64,000 bases of DNA from positions 3,100,501-3,164,500 of the forward strand of contig NZ_CP108514.1 in NCBI RefSeq assembly GCF_035989305.1. The letters are read 5' to 3'. Shown piece by piece: positions 32,054-41,555 of the stretch. The notes under the pieces were generated by a model, which was not told where the DNA came from, did no database searches, and worked only from the letters and a program-made list of their open reading frames with translations. Made by a program: the position numbers and the translations under genes. How positions within the stretch are numbered: the stretch's first letter is position 1; every line of letters begins with the position of its first letter. The DNA is from Streptomyces sp. NBC_01233 (lineage in GTDB: Bacteria; Actinomycetota; Actinomycetes; Streptomycetales; Streptomycetaceae).

Positions 32054-33505
32054 ATGGGGATAGTCGCCGGGCTGGACAGCTCTTCCGCCTTCACACGCAT
32101 AGTCGTCTGTGACACCGAGACCGGCGCCGTGCTGCGCCAGGGGTACGCCCCCCATCCGCAGCCCACGGGCGAACCCGACGGCGCGAACCCCTACGAGACC
32201 GATCCGCAGGCCTGGCTGCTCTCCCTCGGCGAGGCCGCCGGCGGCGGGCTCCTCGAAGGGGTCCAGGCCATAGGGGTCTCCGCACAGCAGCACGGCCTGC
32301 TGCCGCTGGACCCGCAGGGCGGCCTGGTCCGCCCCGCCCTCGTCGGCAACGACAAGCGCCCTCAGGTCGCCGCCGCCGACCTCACCGAGGCCCTCGGCGG
32401 CCGGCACGCCTGGGCCGAGGCGGTGGGCTCGGTCCCGCACGCCGCCCAGCCGGTCGCGAAGCTCGCCTGGCTGGCCCGCAACGAGCCCGAGGCGGCCCGC
32501 CGGGTGGCGGTGCTGATGTCCCCGCACGACTGGCTGGTCTGGCAGCTGCTGGGCCGGCCGGCCCGGCGGACCACCGACCGGGGCGGCGCCTCGGGTACCG
32601 GGTACTGGTCGGCGGCCTCCGGATCCTGGCGCCCCGACCTGGTGGAGCTGGCGCTCGGGCACCGGGCGCTGCTGCCCGAGGTGCTCGGCCCGGCCGACGC
32701 CGCCGGGACCACGCCCGAGGGGCTGCTCATATCCGCCGGCACCGGCGAGACGATGGCCGCCGCGCTCGGGCTGGGTCTGGGCCCCGGCGACGCGGTGGTC
32801 TCGCTCGGCGCCTCCGGTTCGGTGATGGCGGTGCACCACGAGGCGCTGTCGGAGCCGGGCGGGCTGATCACCTCCCTGGCCGACGCCACCGGCATGCACC
32901 TGCCGGTCGTGAACACCTCCAACGCCGTACGGGCCCTGCGCGGCACCGCCGAGCTGCTCGGCACCGATCTGGAGGGGCTGTCCGAGCTCGCGCTGAAGTC
33001 GACGCCGGGCGCGCACGGCCTCGTACTCCTGCCGTACCTGGAGGGTGAGCGGACGCCGAACCTTCCGCACGCCGCCGGGACCCTGTCCGGGCTGCGCCGG
33101 GACTCGATGAAGCCGGAGCACCTGGCCCGGGCCGCCTTCGAGGGCATGCTGTGCGGGCTGGTGGACGCGCTGGACGTGCTGCGCTCGCGCGGGGTCGAGA
33201 TCCGCCGGGTGTTCCTGCTGGGCGCGGCGGCCGAGCTGCCCGCCGTACAGGCCGCGGCTCCGGGGCTGTTCGGGACGCAGGTCGTCGTACCGGCGCCGGC
33301 GGACTACGCGGCGCTGGGCGCGGCGCGGCAGGCCGCCTGGGCGCTCGGGGTGGCGCAGGGCACGCTCTCCCCGCACACCCCGCCGGTCTGGCCGGCGCCC
33401 TCGGCGTCGCAGGTCTTCGAACCGGGCGCGGAGTTCCCGGCGTGGCAGGGGGTGCGCCAGCAGTACATCGCGACGCGGGAGCAGATCCACCCCGGGGCCT
33501 TCTAG
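32054..33505 (+). CDS. FGGY-family sugar kinase (xylulokinase-like)
   Basis: 483 residues; transfers phosphate from ATP to a sugar, likely xylulose. It has the N-terminal phosphate loop GIVAGLDSSSAFTRIV, the substrate segment VSAQQHGLLPLD (cf. SGQMHGLV of XylB), MSPHDWLVWQL, and C-terminal ATP-site GASGSVMAVH and the FGGY-like FLLGAAAELPAVQAAAPGLFG. The terminal TAG is the last part of the CTAG duplicated by the IS701 element, so the stop is preserved while everything downstream was displaced by 1.4 kb. Confidence 0.87.
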   Translation: MGIVAGLDSSSAFTRIVVCDTETGAVLRQGYAPHPQPTGEPDGANPYETDPQAWLLSLGEAAGGGLLEGVQAIGVSAQQHGLLPLDPQGGLVRPALVGNDKRPQVAAADLTEALGGRHAWAEAVGSVPHAAQPVAKLAWLARNEPEAARRVAVLMSPHDWLVWQLLGRPARRTTDRGGASGTGYWSAASGSWRPDLVELALGHRALLPEVLGPADAAGTTPEGLLISAGTGETMAAALGLGLGPGDAVVSLGASGSVMAVHHEALSEPGGLITSLADATGMHLPVVNTSNAVRALRGTAELLGTDLEGLSELALKSTPGAHGLVLLPYLEGERTPNLPHAAGTLSGLRRDSMKPEHLARAAFEGMLCGLVDALDVLRSRGVEIRRVFLLGAAAELPAVQAAAPGLFGTQVVVPAPADYAALGAARQAAWALGVAQGTLSPHTPPVWPAPSASQVFEPGAEFPAWQGVRQQYIATREQIHPGAF

Positions 33506-34892
33506 TACTGCAACCGCATGTGTGGGTCGTGGCCTCGGCGTTGGTAATGGCAGCGGCGGGCTCGGGCCTGGCTGCGGCGCCGGAAGCGTGACCAGTGCAG
33601 ACGGTGCTCGTTGCTGTGGCAGCGGGGCGTGACGACGACGTGCCCGATCATCCGGCGGATCTCCGGGACGCTGAGGGGTATGAGGTCTTGCTCGTCATCT
33701 CCGCTGCCCCTTTTGCGGCTTCTGCGGCACGGATGGCCGTGAGGTAGGCCAGGACGGCCATGGCCAGGGTGATGTGCCGGTACCAGGCCCGGTAGAGCCG
33801 CACCTGGTAGTGATCGAGCCCGCATTCACCCTTCGCGGTCTGGAAGCATTCCTCCACCGCCCACCTGGCTCCGGCGGTCCTGACCAGGTCTTTCAGCCGG
33901 GAAGTGACGGGGCCATAGCAGACGTAGTAGGCGATGTCGGTGGGGTCGGACAGGTTGCGGCGGGCGAGCACCCAGTGCCCGAATCCGCCCTCCCAGGCGG
34001 GCCGGATCGCGACGCGGGCCCAGTGGTAGATCCGCTGGCCGTGGGCGCCTGCTCCGGCGGAGATCCGCTTCCATGCCTGCTTCGGCAGGGCCGCGATCAG
34101 CTCGTCGACGCGGGCGTCCCGGCCGTCGGCGGTGATCACGGTGTCGTTGACCTTGGTGGCCAGCACATACGCGGCCTGGCGTTCTTCCAGCCAGGCGCGG
34201 AAGTGCTTGACCTGCCCGTATGCCTCGTCCGCGGTCACCCAGGCGAAGGGAACAGCCGCGTCGATGGCGCGTTGCAGCATCCACTTGAGGTGCTCGATCT
34301 TCGTGGCGAACGGCACGGTGTCGTCGATCCCGGCTGCCCGGCAGCGGTCGCGGTCGTCCGTCCAGGACTTCGGGACGTAGAGTTCCCGGTCGATCAGCGC
34401 CCGCCCTTTGGCGGATGCGTAGGCGAGGAAGGTGCCGATCTGGCAGTTCTCGGTGCGGCCAGCGGTGCCGGAATACTGCCGCTGGACCCCTGCTGACCTG
34501 GTGCCCTTCTTCAGGAACCCGGTGTCGTCCCCGATGAGCACGCCATCCTTGGCGCCGATGGTCTCCACGACGAAGTCCCGGACATCGTCGCGGACCGCGT
34601 TCTCGTCCCATTCGGAGTGGTTGAGCAGGCGTTGCACACCGTCCGGGCGGAGCTGGCCGACCTGCTCGGCCAGCGTCCACCCGTTCTTCTTCTCTAGCGG
34701 CGCAAGCAGGCCCGTCATGTAGTCCAGAGCCCGATCACGTGGCTCCGACCTGCCAAAACGATGCCCGAACCGGGCATGCAACCCCGCTACACCCTCGGAC
34801 CACGACTCGATCTGCTCAACCGTCAGCGATTCATCACACAGTCACAACAACGAGCAACCTCACCGACCGTCACGCCACATGCGGTTGCAGTA
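33506..34892 (-). mobile_element. IS701-family element inserted at a stop codon
   Basis: 1387 bp with ends TACTGCAACCGCATG and its inverse, flanked by CTAG at 33502-33505 and 34893-34896. IS701 elements typically duplicate a CTAG-like tetranucleotide. Its transposase frame is intact. Confidence 0.93.
33648..34781 (-). CDS. IS701-family transposase
   Basis: 377 residues from ATG 34781. DDE residues lie in VLIGDDTGFLKKG, FAWVTADEAYGQ and RWAVEECFQTAKGECGLDHY. Typical segments RDRALDYMTGLLAPLEKKNGW at the start and RAWYRHITLAMAVLAYL at the end are also present. An in-frame stop lies just before the ATG, so no longer form is possible. The element may be active. Confidence 0.93.
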   Translation of the reverse strand: MHARFGHRFGRSEPRDRALDYMTGLLAPLEKKNGWTLAEQVGQLRPDGVQRLLNHSEWDENAVRDDVRDFVVETIGAKDGVLIGDDTGFLKKGTRSAGVQRQYSGTAGRTENCQIGTFLAYASAKGRALIDRELYVPKSWTDDRDRCRAAGIDDTVPFATKIEHLKWMLQRAIDAAVPFAWVTADEAYGQVKHFRAWLEERQAAYVLATKVNDTVITADGRDARVDELIAALPKQAWKRISAGAGAHGQRIYHWARVAIRPAWEGGFGHWVLARRNLSDPTDIAYYVCYGPVTSRLKDLVRTAGARWAVEECFQTAKGECGLDHYQVRLYRAWYRHITLAMAVLAYLTAIRAAEAAKGAAEMTSKTSYPSASRRSAG

Positions 34893-35045
34893 CTAGGGGG
34901 CGCGGGGGGCTCGGCCCGGGGGCCTAGGGCCGCGCCCGGGGGCCTCCTCCTTTTGACCGGCCTTTGCGAAATCCGGTGGGGATCGATGGGCCGGTTGGCC
35001 CAAGATGGGGTGAACCCCCTCGATCATGCCGACCGGAGCCTGCGC

Positions 35046-36779
35046 GTGCTCATACGACTTCTGCGCACCCATCTGGGTGCGTACCGGAAACCGATCGCGG
35101 TGCTGGTCCTGCTGCAGCTGCTGCAGACCAGCGCCAGCCTTTACCTGCCCACACTGAACGCCGACATCATCGACAAGGGTGTCGTCAACGGCGACACCGG
35201 CTACATCCTCCGCTTCGGCGCCCTGATGCTCGGCGTCTCCCTCGTCCAGCTCGTCTGCAACGTCGGAGCCGTCTACTACGGCGCCCGTACGGCGGCGGCC
35301 TTCGGCCGGGACGTCCGCGCGGCCGTCTTCGACCGCGTGCAGAGCTTCTCCGCCCGGGAGCTCGGCCAGTTCGGTGCCCCGTCCCTGATCACCCGTACGA
35401 CGAACGACGTCCAGCAGGTCCAGATGCTGGTGCTGATGACGTTCACCCTGATGGTCTCGGCCCCGATCATGTGCGTAGGCGGCATCGCCATGGCGCTCTC
35501 TCTGGACGTGCGGCTGTCGGGCGTCCTGCTCGCCGTGGTCCCGGTGCTCGGGATCTCGGTCGGTGCCATCGTCTTCAAGACGCGGCCGCTGTTCCGCCAG
35601 ATGCAGGACCGCCTGGACACGGTGAACCGGGTGCTGCGGGAGCAGATCACCGGCAACCGGGTGATCCGGGCCTTCGTCCGCGACGACTACGAGAAGGACC
35701 GTTTCCGCGAGGCCAACGCCGACCTGACCGGCGTCTCGCTGGCCTCCGGCAAGCTCCTGGCGTACATGTTCCCCACGGTCATCGTGGTCGTGAACATCTC
35801 CAGCGTCGCCGTCATCTGGTTCGGTGCGATGCGCGTGGACAGCGGCGGCATGGAGATCGGCCAGCTGACGGCCTTCCTCGCCTACCTGATGCAGATCATC
35901 ATGGCCGTGATGATGGCCACCTTCATGTTCATGATGGTGCCGCGCGCCGAGGTCTGCGCCGAGCGCATCCAGGAGGTCCTGGACACCGAGTCCAGCGTGG
36001 TGCCGCCCGCCGACCCGGTGCGCGAACTCGCCCGCCGCGGGCGCCTGGAGCTGCGCGGCGCGGACTTCCGCTACCCGGGCGCCGAGGCCCCGGTGCTGCG
36101 CGGGGTGGACCTGGTGGCCCGCCCCGGCGAGACCACGGCGGTGATCGGCTCCACCGGAAGCGGCAAGTCCACGCTGCTGGGCCTGGTCCCGCGGCTGTTC
36201 GACGCGACCGGCGGCGAGGTGCTGGTCGACGGGGAGGACGTACGCCGGCTCGACCCGGAGCTGCTGGCCCAGACGGTCGGCATGGTTCCGCAGAAGCCGT
36301 ACCTGTTCTCCGGAACCATCGCCTCCAACCTGCGCTACGGGCGCCCGGACGCGAGTGACGAAGAGCTGTGGCAGGCGCTGGAAGTGGCGCAGGCCAAGGA
36401 GTTCGTGTCCGCGCTGGAGGGTGGCCTGGAGGCCCCCGTCACCCAGGGCGGAACCAATGTCTCCGGCGGCCAGCGCCAGCGCCTGGCCATCGCCCGCACC
36501 CTGGTGCAGCGCCCGGAGATCTACCTCTTCGACGACTCCTTCTCGGCCCTGGACTACGCGACGGACGCGGCGCTGCGCGCGGCGCTCTCCCGCGAGACCG
36601 AGGACGCGACCGTGGTCATCGTCGCCCAGCGGGTCTCCACGATCCGCGACGCCGACCGGATCATCGTCCTGGACGAGGGCCAGGTGGTGGGCGAGGGACG
36701 CCACCACGAGCTGATGGCCGGCAACGAGACCTACCGGGAGATCGTGCTCTCCCAGCTGACGGAGGCGGAGGCCGCATGA
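35046..36779 (+). CDS. ABC transporter, ATPase-permease, first subunit
   Basis: 577 residues from GTG 35046 (GGAG 8 nt upstream); ATG 34986 is in frame but gives an unlikely N-terminus. Six helices are predicted, from AVLVLLQLLQTSASLYLP to MMATFMFMMVPRAEV. The ATPase has Walker A GSTGSGKST, signature NVSGGQRQR, and Walker B YLFDDSFSALD, where Asp replaces the usual catalytic Glu after the Walker B Asp. Together with the next gene it forms a heterodimeric exporter with one degenerate site. Substrate unknown. Confidence 0.9.
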   Translation: MLIRLLRTHLGAYRKPIAVLVLLQLLQTSASLYLPTLNADIIDKGVVNGDTGYILRFGALMLGVSLVQLVCNVGAVYYGARTAAAFGRDVRAAVFDRVQSFSARELGQFGAPSLITRTTNDVQQVQMLVLMTFTLMVSAPIMCVGGIAMALSLDVRLSGVLLAVVPVLGISVGAIVFKTRPLFRQMQDRLDTVNRVLREQITGNRVIRAFVRDDYEKDRFREANADLTGVSLASGKLLAYMFPTVIVVVNISSVAVIWFGAMRVDSGGMEIGQLTAFLAYLMQIIMAVMMATFMFMMVPRAEVCAERIQEVLDTESSVVPPADPVRELARRGRLELRGADFRYPGAEAPVLRGVDLVARPGETTAVIGSTGSGKSTLLGLVPRLFDATGGEVLVDGEDVRRLDPELLAQTVGMVPQKPYLFSGTIASNLRYGRPDASDEELWQALEVAQAKEFVSALEGGLEAPVTQGGTNVSGGQRQRLAIARTLVQRPEIYLFDDSFSALDYATDAALRAALSRETEDATVVIVAQRVSTIRDADRIIVLDEGQVVGEGRHHELMAGNETYREIVLSQLTEAEAA

Positions 36780-38698
36780 GCGGGCCCGGAGGACGGATGA
36801 TGACGGGACCGGCCGCGCGGTCCATGGACTTCAAGGGCTCGGGCAAGCGGCTGCTGGGCCAGATCGCGCACGACCGCGCCAAGATCTGGGGCATGGTCGC
36901 GGCCGTGGTCGGCAGCGTCGGCTGCGCGGTGGTCGGCCCGAAGATCCTCGGCGAGGCCACCGACCTGGTCTTCGCCGGGATCGTGGGCCGGGAGATGCCG
37001 GCCGGCACCACGAAGCAGCAGGCCCTGGACGGGCTGCGCGCCAGGGGCCAGGACGGCATGGCGGACATGCTCTCCGGCACCGACTTCACTCCCGGGCAGG
37101 GCATCGACTTCGGCGCCGTCGGGGTCGTGGCGATCTGGGCGCTGGTGGTCTTCACCCTGGCCGGCCTGCTGATGCTGGTCGCGACCCGGCTGTCGAACCA
37201 CGTCATGAACGGCACCGTCTACCGGATGCGCGAGGAGCTCCAGGCGAAGCTGTCGCGACTGCCGCTGTCGTACTTCGACCAGCAGAAGCGCGGCGAGGTG
37301 CTGAGCCGGGCCACCAACGACATCGACAACATCGGCCAGACGCTCCAGCAGACGATGGGTCAGCTGCTGAACTCGCTGCTGACGATCGTCGGCGTGCTCG
37401 CCATGATGTTCTGGATCTCGCCGCTGCTGGCGCTGGTCGCACTGCTGACCGTGCCGCTCTCGGTCTTCGTCGCGGCGAAGATCGGCAAGAAGTCGCAGCC
37501 GCAGTTCGTGGCGCAGTGGAAGACGACCGGTGCGCTGGGCGCCCACGTCGAGGAGATGTACTCGGGGCACAGCCTGGTCAAGGTCTTCGGCCGGCAGAAG
37601 GAGTCCGCGGCCGTCTTCACCGAGCAGAACGAGGCCCTCTACCGGGCCTCCTTCAAGGCGCAGCTGGTCAGCGGCATCATGCAGCCGGTGATGTTCTTCA
37701 TCTCGAACATCAACTACGTGCTGATAGCCGTCGTCGGCGGGCTCCGGGTCGCCTCGGGCACCCTGTCGATCGGTGACGTGCAGGCCTTCATCCAGTACTC
37801 GCGGCAGTTCTCCATGCCGCTGACGCAGGTCGCCTCGATGGCGAACCTCGTGCAGTCCGGTGTCGCCTCGGCGGAGCGGGTCTACGAGCTGCTGGACGCG
37901 TCGGAGCAGGACGCGGACGCCGAGGTTCCGGAGCGTCCGGAGGAGCTCCGCGGCCAGGTCACCTTCGACAAGGTGGCCTTCCGCTACGAGCCGGACAAGC
38001 CGCTGATCGAGAACCTCTCGCTGTCGGTCGAGCCGGGTCACACCGTCGCGATCGTCGGCCCGACGGGCGCCGGCAAGACGACGCTCGTGAACCTGCTGAT
38101 GCGGTTCTACGAGGTCACGGGCGGGGAGATCGCCCTCGACGGGGTGGACATCGCGAAGATGACGCGCGAGGAACTGCGCGCCGGCATCGGCATGGTGCTC
38201 CAGGACACCTGGCTGTTCGGCGGCACCATCGCGGAGAACATCGCCTACGGTGCCTCGCGGGAGGTCACGCGCGCCGAGGTCGAGGGGGCGGCGCGGGCCG
38301 CGCACGCGGACCGTTTCATCCGCACCCTGCCGGACGGCTACGACACCGTCCTGGACGACGAGGGCGCGGGCGTCAGCGCGGGCGAGAAGCAGCTGATCAC
38401 CATCGCCCGGGCGTTCCTGTCGGACCCGGTGATCCTGGTGCTCGACGAGGCGACGAGCTCGGTGGACACCCGTACCGAGGTGCTGATCCAGAAGGCGATG
38501 GCGCGGCTCGCGCACGGCCGTACGTCCTTCGTGATCGCGCACCGGCTGTCCACGATCCGCGACGCGGACGTGATCCTGGTGATGGAGAGCGGCTCGATCG
38601 TGGAGCAGGGCACGCACGAGGAGCTGCTGGCGTCGGACGGTGCGTACGCGCGGCTGTACGCGGCGCAGTTCGCCCAGGCGGTCGTCGAGGTCGAGTAG
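36776..38698 (+). CDS. ABC transporter, ATPase-permease, second subunit
   Basis: 640 residues from ATG 36776 in an ATGA overlap with the first subunit. An extended loop (residues about 65-105, DGLRARGQDGMADMLSGTD) sits between the first two helices, as in TmrB-type partners. The ATPase is canonical: Walker A GPTGAGKTT, signature GVSAGEKQL, Walker B ILVLDEATSSVD, H-loop IAHR. The signature reads SAGEK instead of SGGQ, again pointing to an asymmetric heterodimer. Chromosomal, next to hrdA. Confidence 0.9.
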   Translation: MSGPGGRMMTGPAARSMDFKGSGKRLLGQIAHDRAKIWGMVAAVVGSVGCAVVGPKILGEATDLVFAGIVGREMPAGTTKQQALDGLRARGQDGMADMLSGTDFTPGQGIDFGAVGVVAIWALVVFTLAGLLMLVATRLSNHVMNGTVYRMREELQAKLSRLPLSYFDQQKRGEVLSRATNDIDNIGQTLQQTMGQLLNSLLTIVGVLAMMFWISPLLALVALLTVPLSVFVAAKIGKKSQPQFVAQWKTTGALGAHVEEMYSGHSLVKVFGRQKESAAVFTEQNEALYRASFKAQLVSGIMQPVMFFISNINYVLIAVVGGLRVASGTLSIGDVQAFIQYSRQFSMPLTQVASMANLVQSGVASAERVYELLDASEQDADAEVPERPEELRGQVTFDKVAFRYEPDKPLIENLSLSVEPGHTVAIVGPTGAGKTTLVNLLMRFYEVTGGEIALDGVDIAKMTREELRAGIGMVLQDTWLFGGTIAENIAYGASREVTRAEVEGAARAAHADRFIRTLPDGYDTVLDDEGAGVSAGEKQLITIARAFLSDPVILVLDEATSSVDTRTEVLIQKAMARLAHGRTSFVIAHRLSTIRDADVILVMESGSIVEQGTHEELLASDGAYARLYAAQFAQAVVEVE

Positions 38699-38735
38699 CG
38701 CGGGCGGACGTCGGGGCCGACGGCCCGGGCCGGTC

Positions 38736-38759
38736 GGGGGCGCCTTCCGGGGCGCCCCC
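38736..38759. terminator. Convergent terminator between the ABC operon and hrdA
   Basis: GGGGGCGCC-TTCCGG-GGCGCCCCC, a 9-bp stem in a 69-bp gap between two converging stops. Confidence 0.75.
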
Positions 38760-38767
38760 TGCCGCAC

Positions 38768-39820
38768 TCAGTCCAGGTAGCCCCTGAGCTGATCGGCGAA
38801 GGCGTGGTCGCGGAGCTTGTTGAGGGTCTTGGACTCGATCTGGCGGATCCGTTCGCGGGTCACGCCGAAGATCCGGCCGATCTCCTCCAGGGTCCGCGGC
38901 CGCCCGTCGGCGAGCCCGTACCGGAGCTGGACGACCTTGCGTTCGCGTTCGCCGAGGGTCGACAGGACGGCTTCCAGGTGCTCGCGCAGCAGGAAGAACG
39001 CGGCCGATTCCACGGGGGAGGCGGCGTCCCCGTCCTCGATGAGGTCACCGAGGGCGACGTCGTCCTCCTCACCGACCGGCGCGTGCAGCGAGACCGGTTC
39101 CTGGGCGAGGCGGAGCACTTCCATGACCCGCTCGGGGGTCAGCTCCAGGTGGACGGCGACCTCTTCGGCGGTGGGCTCGTACCCGCGCTCCTGGAGCATG
39201 CGGCGCTGGACGCGCACGACGCGGTTGATCAGCTCGACGACGTGGACGGGCACGCGGATGGTCCGGGCCTGGTCGGCGAGGGCCCGGGACATCGCCTGCC
39301 GGATCCACCAGGTGGCGTAGGTGGAGAACTTGTACCCGCGGGCGTAGTCGAATTTCTCAACGGCCCTGATGAGCCCGAGGTTCCCCTCCTGCACGAGGTC
39401 GAGCATGGTGAGCCCGCGGCCCACGTAGCGCTTCGCGACGGAGACGACGAGCCGCAGGTTCGACTCGATGAGCCGGCGTTTGGCCATCCGCCCCATGACG
39501 ACGAGCTTGTCGAGGTCCAGGGCGAGCCGGGAGTCGAGGTCGGGGGTGTTGCCGAGCTTCTCCTCGGCGAACAGCCCGGCTTCGACGCGCCGCGCGAGGT
39601 CCACCTCCTCGGCGGCGGTCAGCAGGGGGATCCTGCCTATCTCGCGGAGGTACTGCCGGAACAAATCGGCGGAGGGCCCCGCTCCGCCCCCGCCGTCGCT
39701 GTTGCTCCGCCTGCGCGGCGTGGGCACCGGATCGATCGGCTCCGGTACCTCGGGCTCTTCGTCCACGGCCTTGGCCTCCGAGGACTCGCTCACGTTCACG
39801 GTCAGGGTCCGGGTCTGCAC
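38768..39820 (-). CDS. hrdA: RNA polymerase group 2 sigma factor, HrdA type
   Basis: 350 residues from GTG 39820 (GGAGG 8 nt upstream); the frame is open to 39907. Complete sigma-70 regions 1.2 to 4.2: [17 protein letters not shown], the core-binding [19 protein letters not shown], the -10 recognising [19 protein letters not shown], and the region 4.2 [22 protein letters not shown]. The long N-terminal region 1.1 is reduced to an acidic linker. Placement beside the ABC pair and upstream of dgt and dnaG matches hrdA rather than hrdB, hrdC or hrdD in Streptomyces. Confidence 0.88.
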   Translation of the reverse strand: MQTRTLTVNVSESSEAKAVDEEPEVPEPIDPVPTPRRRSNSDGGGGAGPSADLFRQYLREIGRIPLLTAAEEVDLARRVEAGLFAEEKLGNTPDLDSRLALDLDKLVVMGRMAKRRLIESNLRLVVSVAKRYVGRGLTMLDLVQEGNLGLIRAVEKFDYARGYKFSTYATWWIRQAMSRALADQARTIRVPVHVVELINRVVRVQRRMLQERGYEPTAEEVAVHLELTPERVMEVLRLAQEPVSLHAPVGEEDDVALGDLIEDGDAASPVESAAFFLLREHLEAVLSTLGERERKVVQLRYGLADGRPRTLEEIGRIFGVTRERIRQIESKTLNKLRDHAFADQLRGYLD

Positions 39821-39993
39821 GGGGGCGACCTCCAGGGCTCCGAGGACGGGGGCACCGCCCTCAGTGTGGGGTACGACACATCGCGGCCACGAGGGGCGTG
39901 CGAGCACTTTCTGAGTCCGGTGCGTGACCGGATGGTTACCCCCCGGCGAGAACCCCGATGCGGATCGGACGCATGTCCGAGATGATCGGCCTC

Positions 39994-40575
39994 ATGTCTG
40001 AGTACGAAACCCACGTGACGGTGCGCTGCGCGGACGGGGCGGCCCTGGACCGCCTCGACGCCTGGGCCCGGGCGCGGGAGCTGAAGGTCACGCACATCGT
40101 GCTGGCGCGGGGCCGGATGGTGTCCCAGCCGATGCTGACGCTGCGGGACCGCACGAGCCACGAGAGCCTGGTTCCGCAGCTGCGGGCGGACGGCTTCGAC
40201 CCGGTGCGCGTCAAGGTGGAGACGGTCCCGTGGACCACGGACGCGCCGGGCCCGGGCGGCGGCTACTTCGAGCACCACCTCAAGCTGCGGCTCCCGGCGG
40301 ACTTCGACCGCGCGGCCCTGGAGTCCCTGGTCACCCCGCACGGCGCCCACCTGTCGTGGAACGCCGGCCGCGCCCTGCCGGGCAGCGGCCACGAGCGGTT
40401 CGTGACCCAGCGGTGGCGGGGAACGGCGGCCGGGGCGACGGCCGCGTGCGACGCCCTGGTCGCGGCGCTCGGCTCGGCCGGGCACGAGATCCGCTCCGAG
40501 GAGCGGGAGTTCGTGCTGTACGACAGCGACCTGTCGGTGGACGACGGGTGGATCGTGGAAGGGGCTGCGGCATGA
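39994..40575 (+). CDS. Unknown protein with an internally duplicated domain
   Basis: 193 residues from ATG 39994. Two similar halves can be seen: ETHVTVRCADGAALDRL (residues 4-20) and EHHLKLRLPADFDRAALESL (about 93-112). Each begins a beta strand and helix and continues with a His- or Arg-containing strand (THIVLARGRMVSQ; HLSWNAGRALPGSG). The stop overlaps the next gene in ATGA. Three genes overlap like this, so they are translated together. The function is unknown; co-occurrence with two nucleotidyltransferases suggests a regulatory or substrate partner. Confidence 0.8.
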   Translation: MSEYETHVTVRCADGAALDRLDAWARARELKVTHIVLARGRMVSQPMLTLRDRTSHESLVPQLRADGFDPVRVKVETVPWTTDAPGPGGGYFEHHLKLRLPADFDRAALESLVTPHGAHLSWNAGRALPGSGHERFVTQRWRGTAAGATAACDALVAALGSAGHEIRSEEREFVLYDSDLSVDDGWIVEGAAA

Positions 40576-41555
40576 GCGGCACGCAGTGGAGTCCGTCGAT
40601 CCCGGGCGGGCCGGACGACCCGGCGGAACCGGCGGCCGAGCGGCTGCGGCGCACGGGCGGGAAGCCGCGCACGATGGCCACGGGGCCGGGCGCGCACGCC
40701 CCTGCCCGGGAAGCCTTCGACCCGGCGCTGAAGCACTTCGCCGAGGCCTACCGCCCGCTGGACCCGGTGATCCCGGACGCCCCGGTGCGCGAGGCCTGGT
40801 TGCGGGCCCGGCGCACCGCGATGGAGGTCGCCCTCCGGGCCGTGGGCGCCTCGGGCTGGGCCGACTCGCTCGTGCTGCGCGGCAGCATGCTGATGAGGCA
40901 CTGGTTCGGCCCGGCCGCACGGGAGCCGCACGACCTGGACTTCGTGGTGGTCCCGGCGGACTGGCGGATCGAGGAGGAGCGGACCGGCCGGATGCTCGAC
41001 GCCGTCGCGGCGGCTGCGGAGGAACTGGCCGGGGGCCTGGACATGCCGGCCGCGGACGCGGTCCGCGAGTACATCTGGACGTACGAGCGCGTCCCGGGCC
41101 GTCGGCTGGTGCTGCCCTGGTCCGCGCCGGGACTGCCGGGCGGGCAGGTCCAGTTGGACTTCGTCTTCAACGAGCCGCTGCCGGCGCCGCCCGAGCCGGT
41201 GGAGGTGGCGGGGGTCCCGCTGCTGGGCGCCGGCCGGGAACTCTCCCTGGCCTGGAAGCTGATGTGGCTGGCCGGCGACATGTACCCGCAGGGCAAGGAC
41301 CTGTACGACGCGGTGCTGCTGGCCGAGGACCGCGTCCTGCCGTACCCGCTGCTGGAGGAGGTGTTCCGGCAGTCCGGGGAATGGGAGAGCGGCGGTGTGC
41401 ACGAGCCGCCCGCCCTGGAGGTCTTCGAGTGCTTCCGTGGGACCGACTGGAGCACGTTCGAGCAGGAGTACCCGGGGATCGACACCTCGGGGGACCGCTA
41501 CGCCCGGCGCCTGCTGGAGCTGCTGGCGCCGACGTTCGAGGAGGGGGCCCGATGA
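40572..41555 (+). CDS. AbiEii-like nucleotidyltransferase, copy 1
   Basis: 327 residues. The catalytic pattern of the DNA polymerase beta-like fold is present: LVLRGSMLMRHWFGPAA (GS motif) and PHDLDFVVVP (DxD). GGQVQLDFVFNEPLPAPPEP would supply the third acid, and LAWKLMWLAGDMYPQGKDLYD is typical of AbiEii/AbiGii. The N-terminus of about 60 residues is Pro/Gly-rich. The family transfers nucleotides to RNA or protein and includes type IV toxin components. No AbiEi-like antitoxin is next to it. Confidence 0.82.
   Translation: MSGTQWSPSIPGGPDDPAEPAAERLRRTGGKPRTMATGPGAHAPAREAFDPALKHFAEAYRPLDPVIPDAPVREAWLRARRTAMEVALRAVGASGWADSLVLRGSMLMRHWFGPAAREPHDLDFVVVPADWRIEEERTGRMLDAVAAAAEELAGGLDMPAADAVREYIWTYERVPGRRLVLPWSAPGLPGGQVQLDFVFNEPLPAPPEPVEVAGVPLLGAGRELSLAWKLMWLAGDMYPQGKDLYDAVLLAEDRVLPYPLLEEVFRQSGEWESGGVHEPPALEVFECFRGTDWSTFEQEYPGIDTSGDRYARRLLELLAPTFEEGAR

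Noticed and set aside
34761..35045. Upstream extension of the first ABC subunit into the IS701 element
   Set aside because: The extra residues derive from IS end and spacer; homologous subunits begin near the GTG at 35046.
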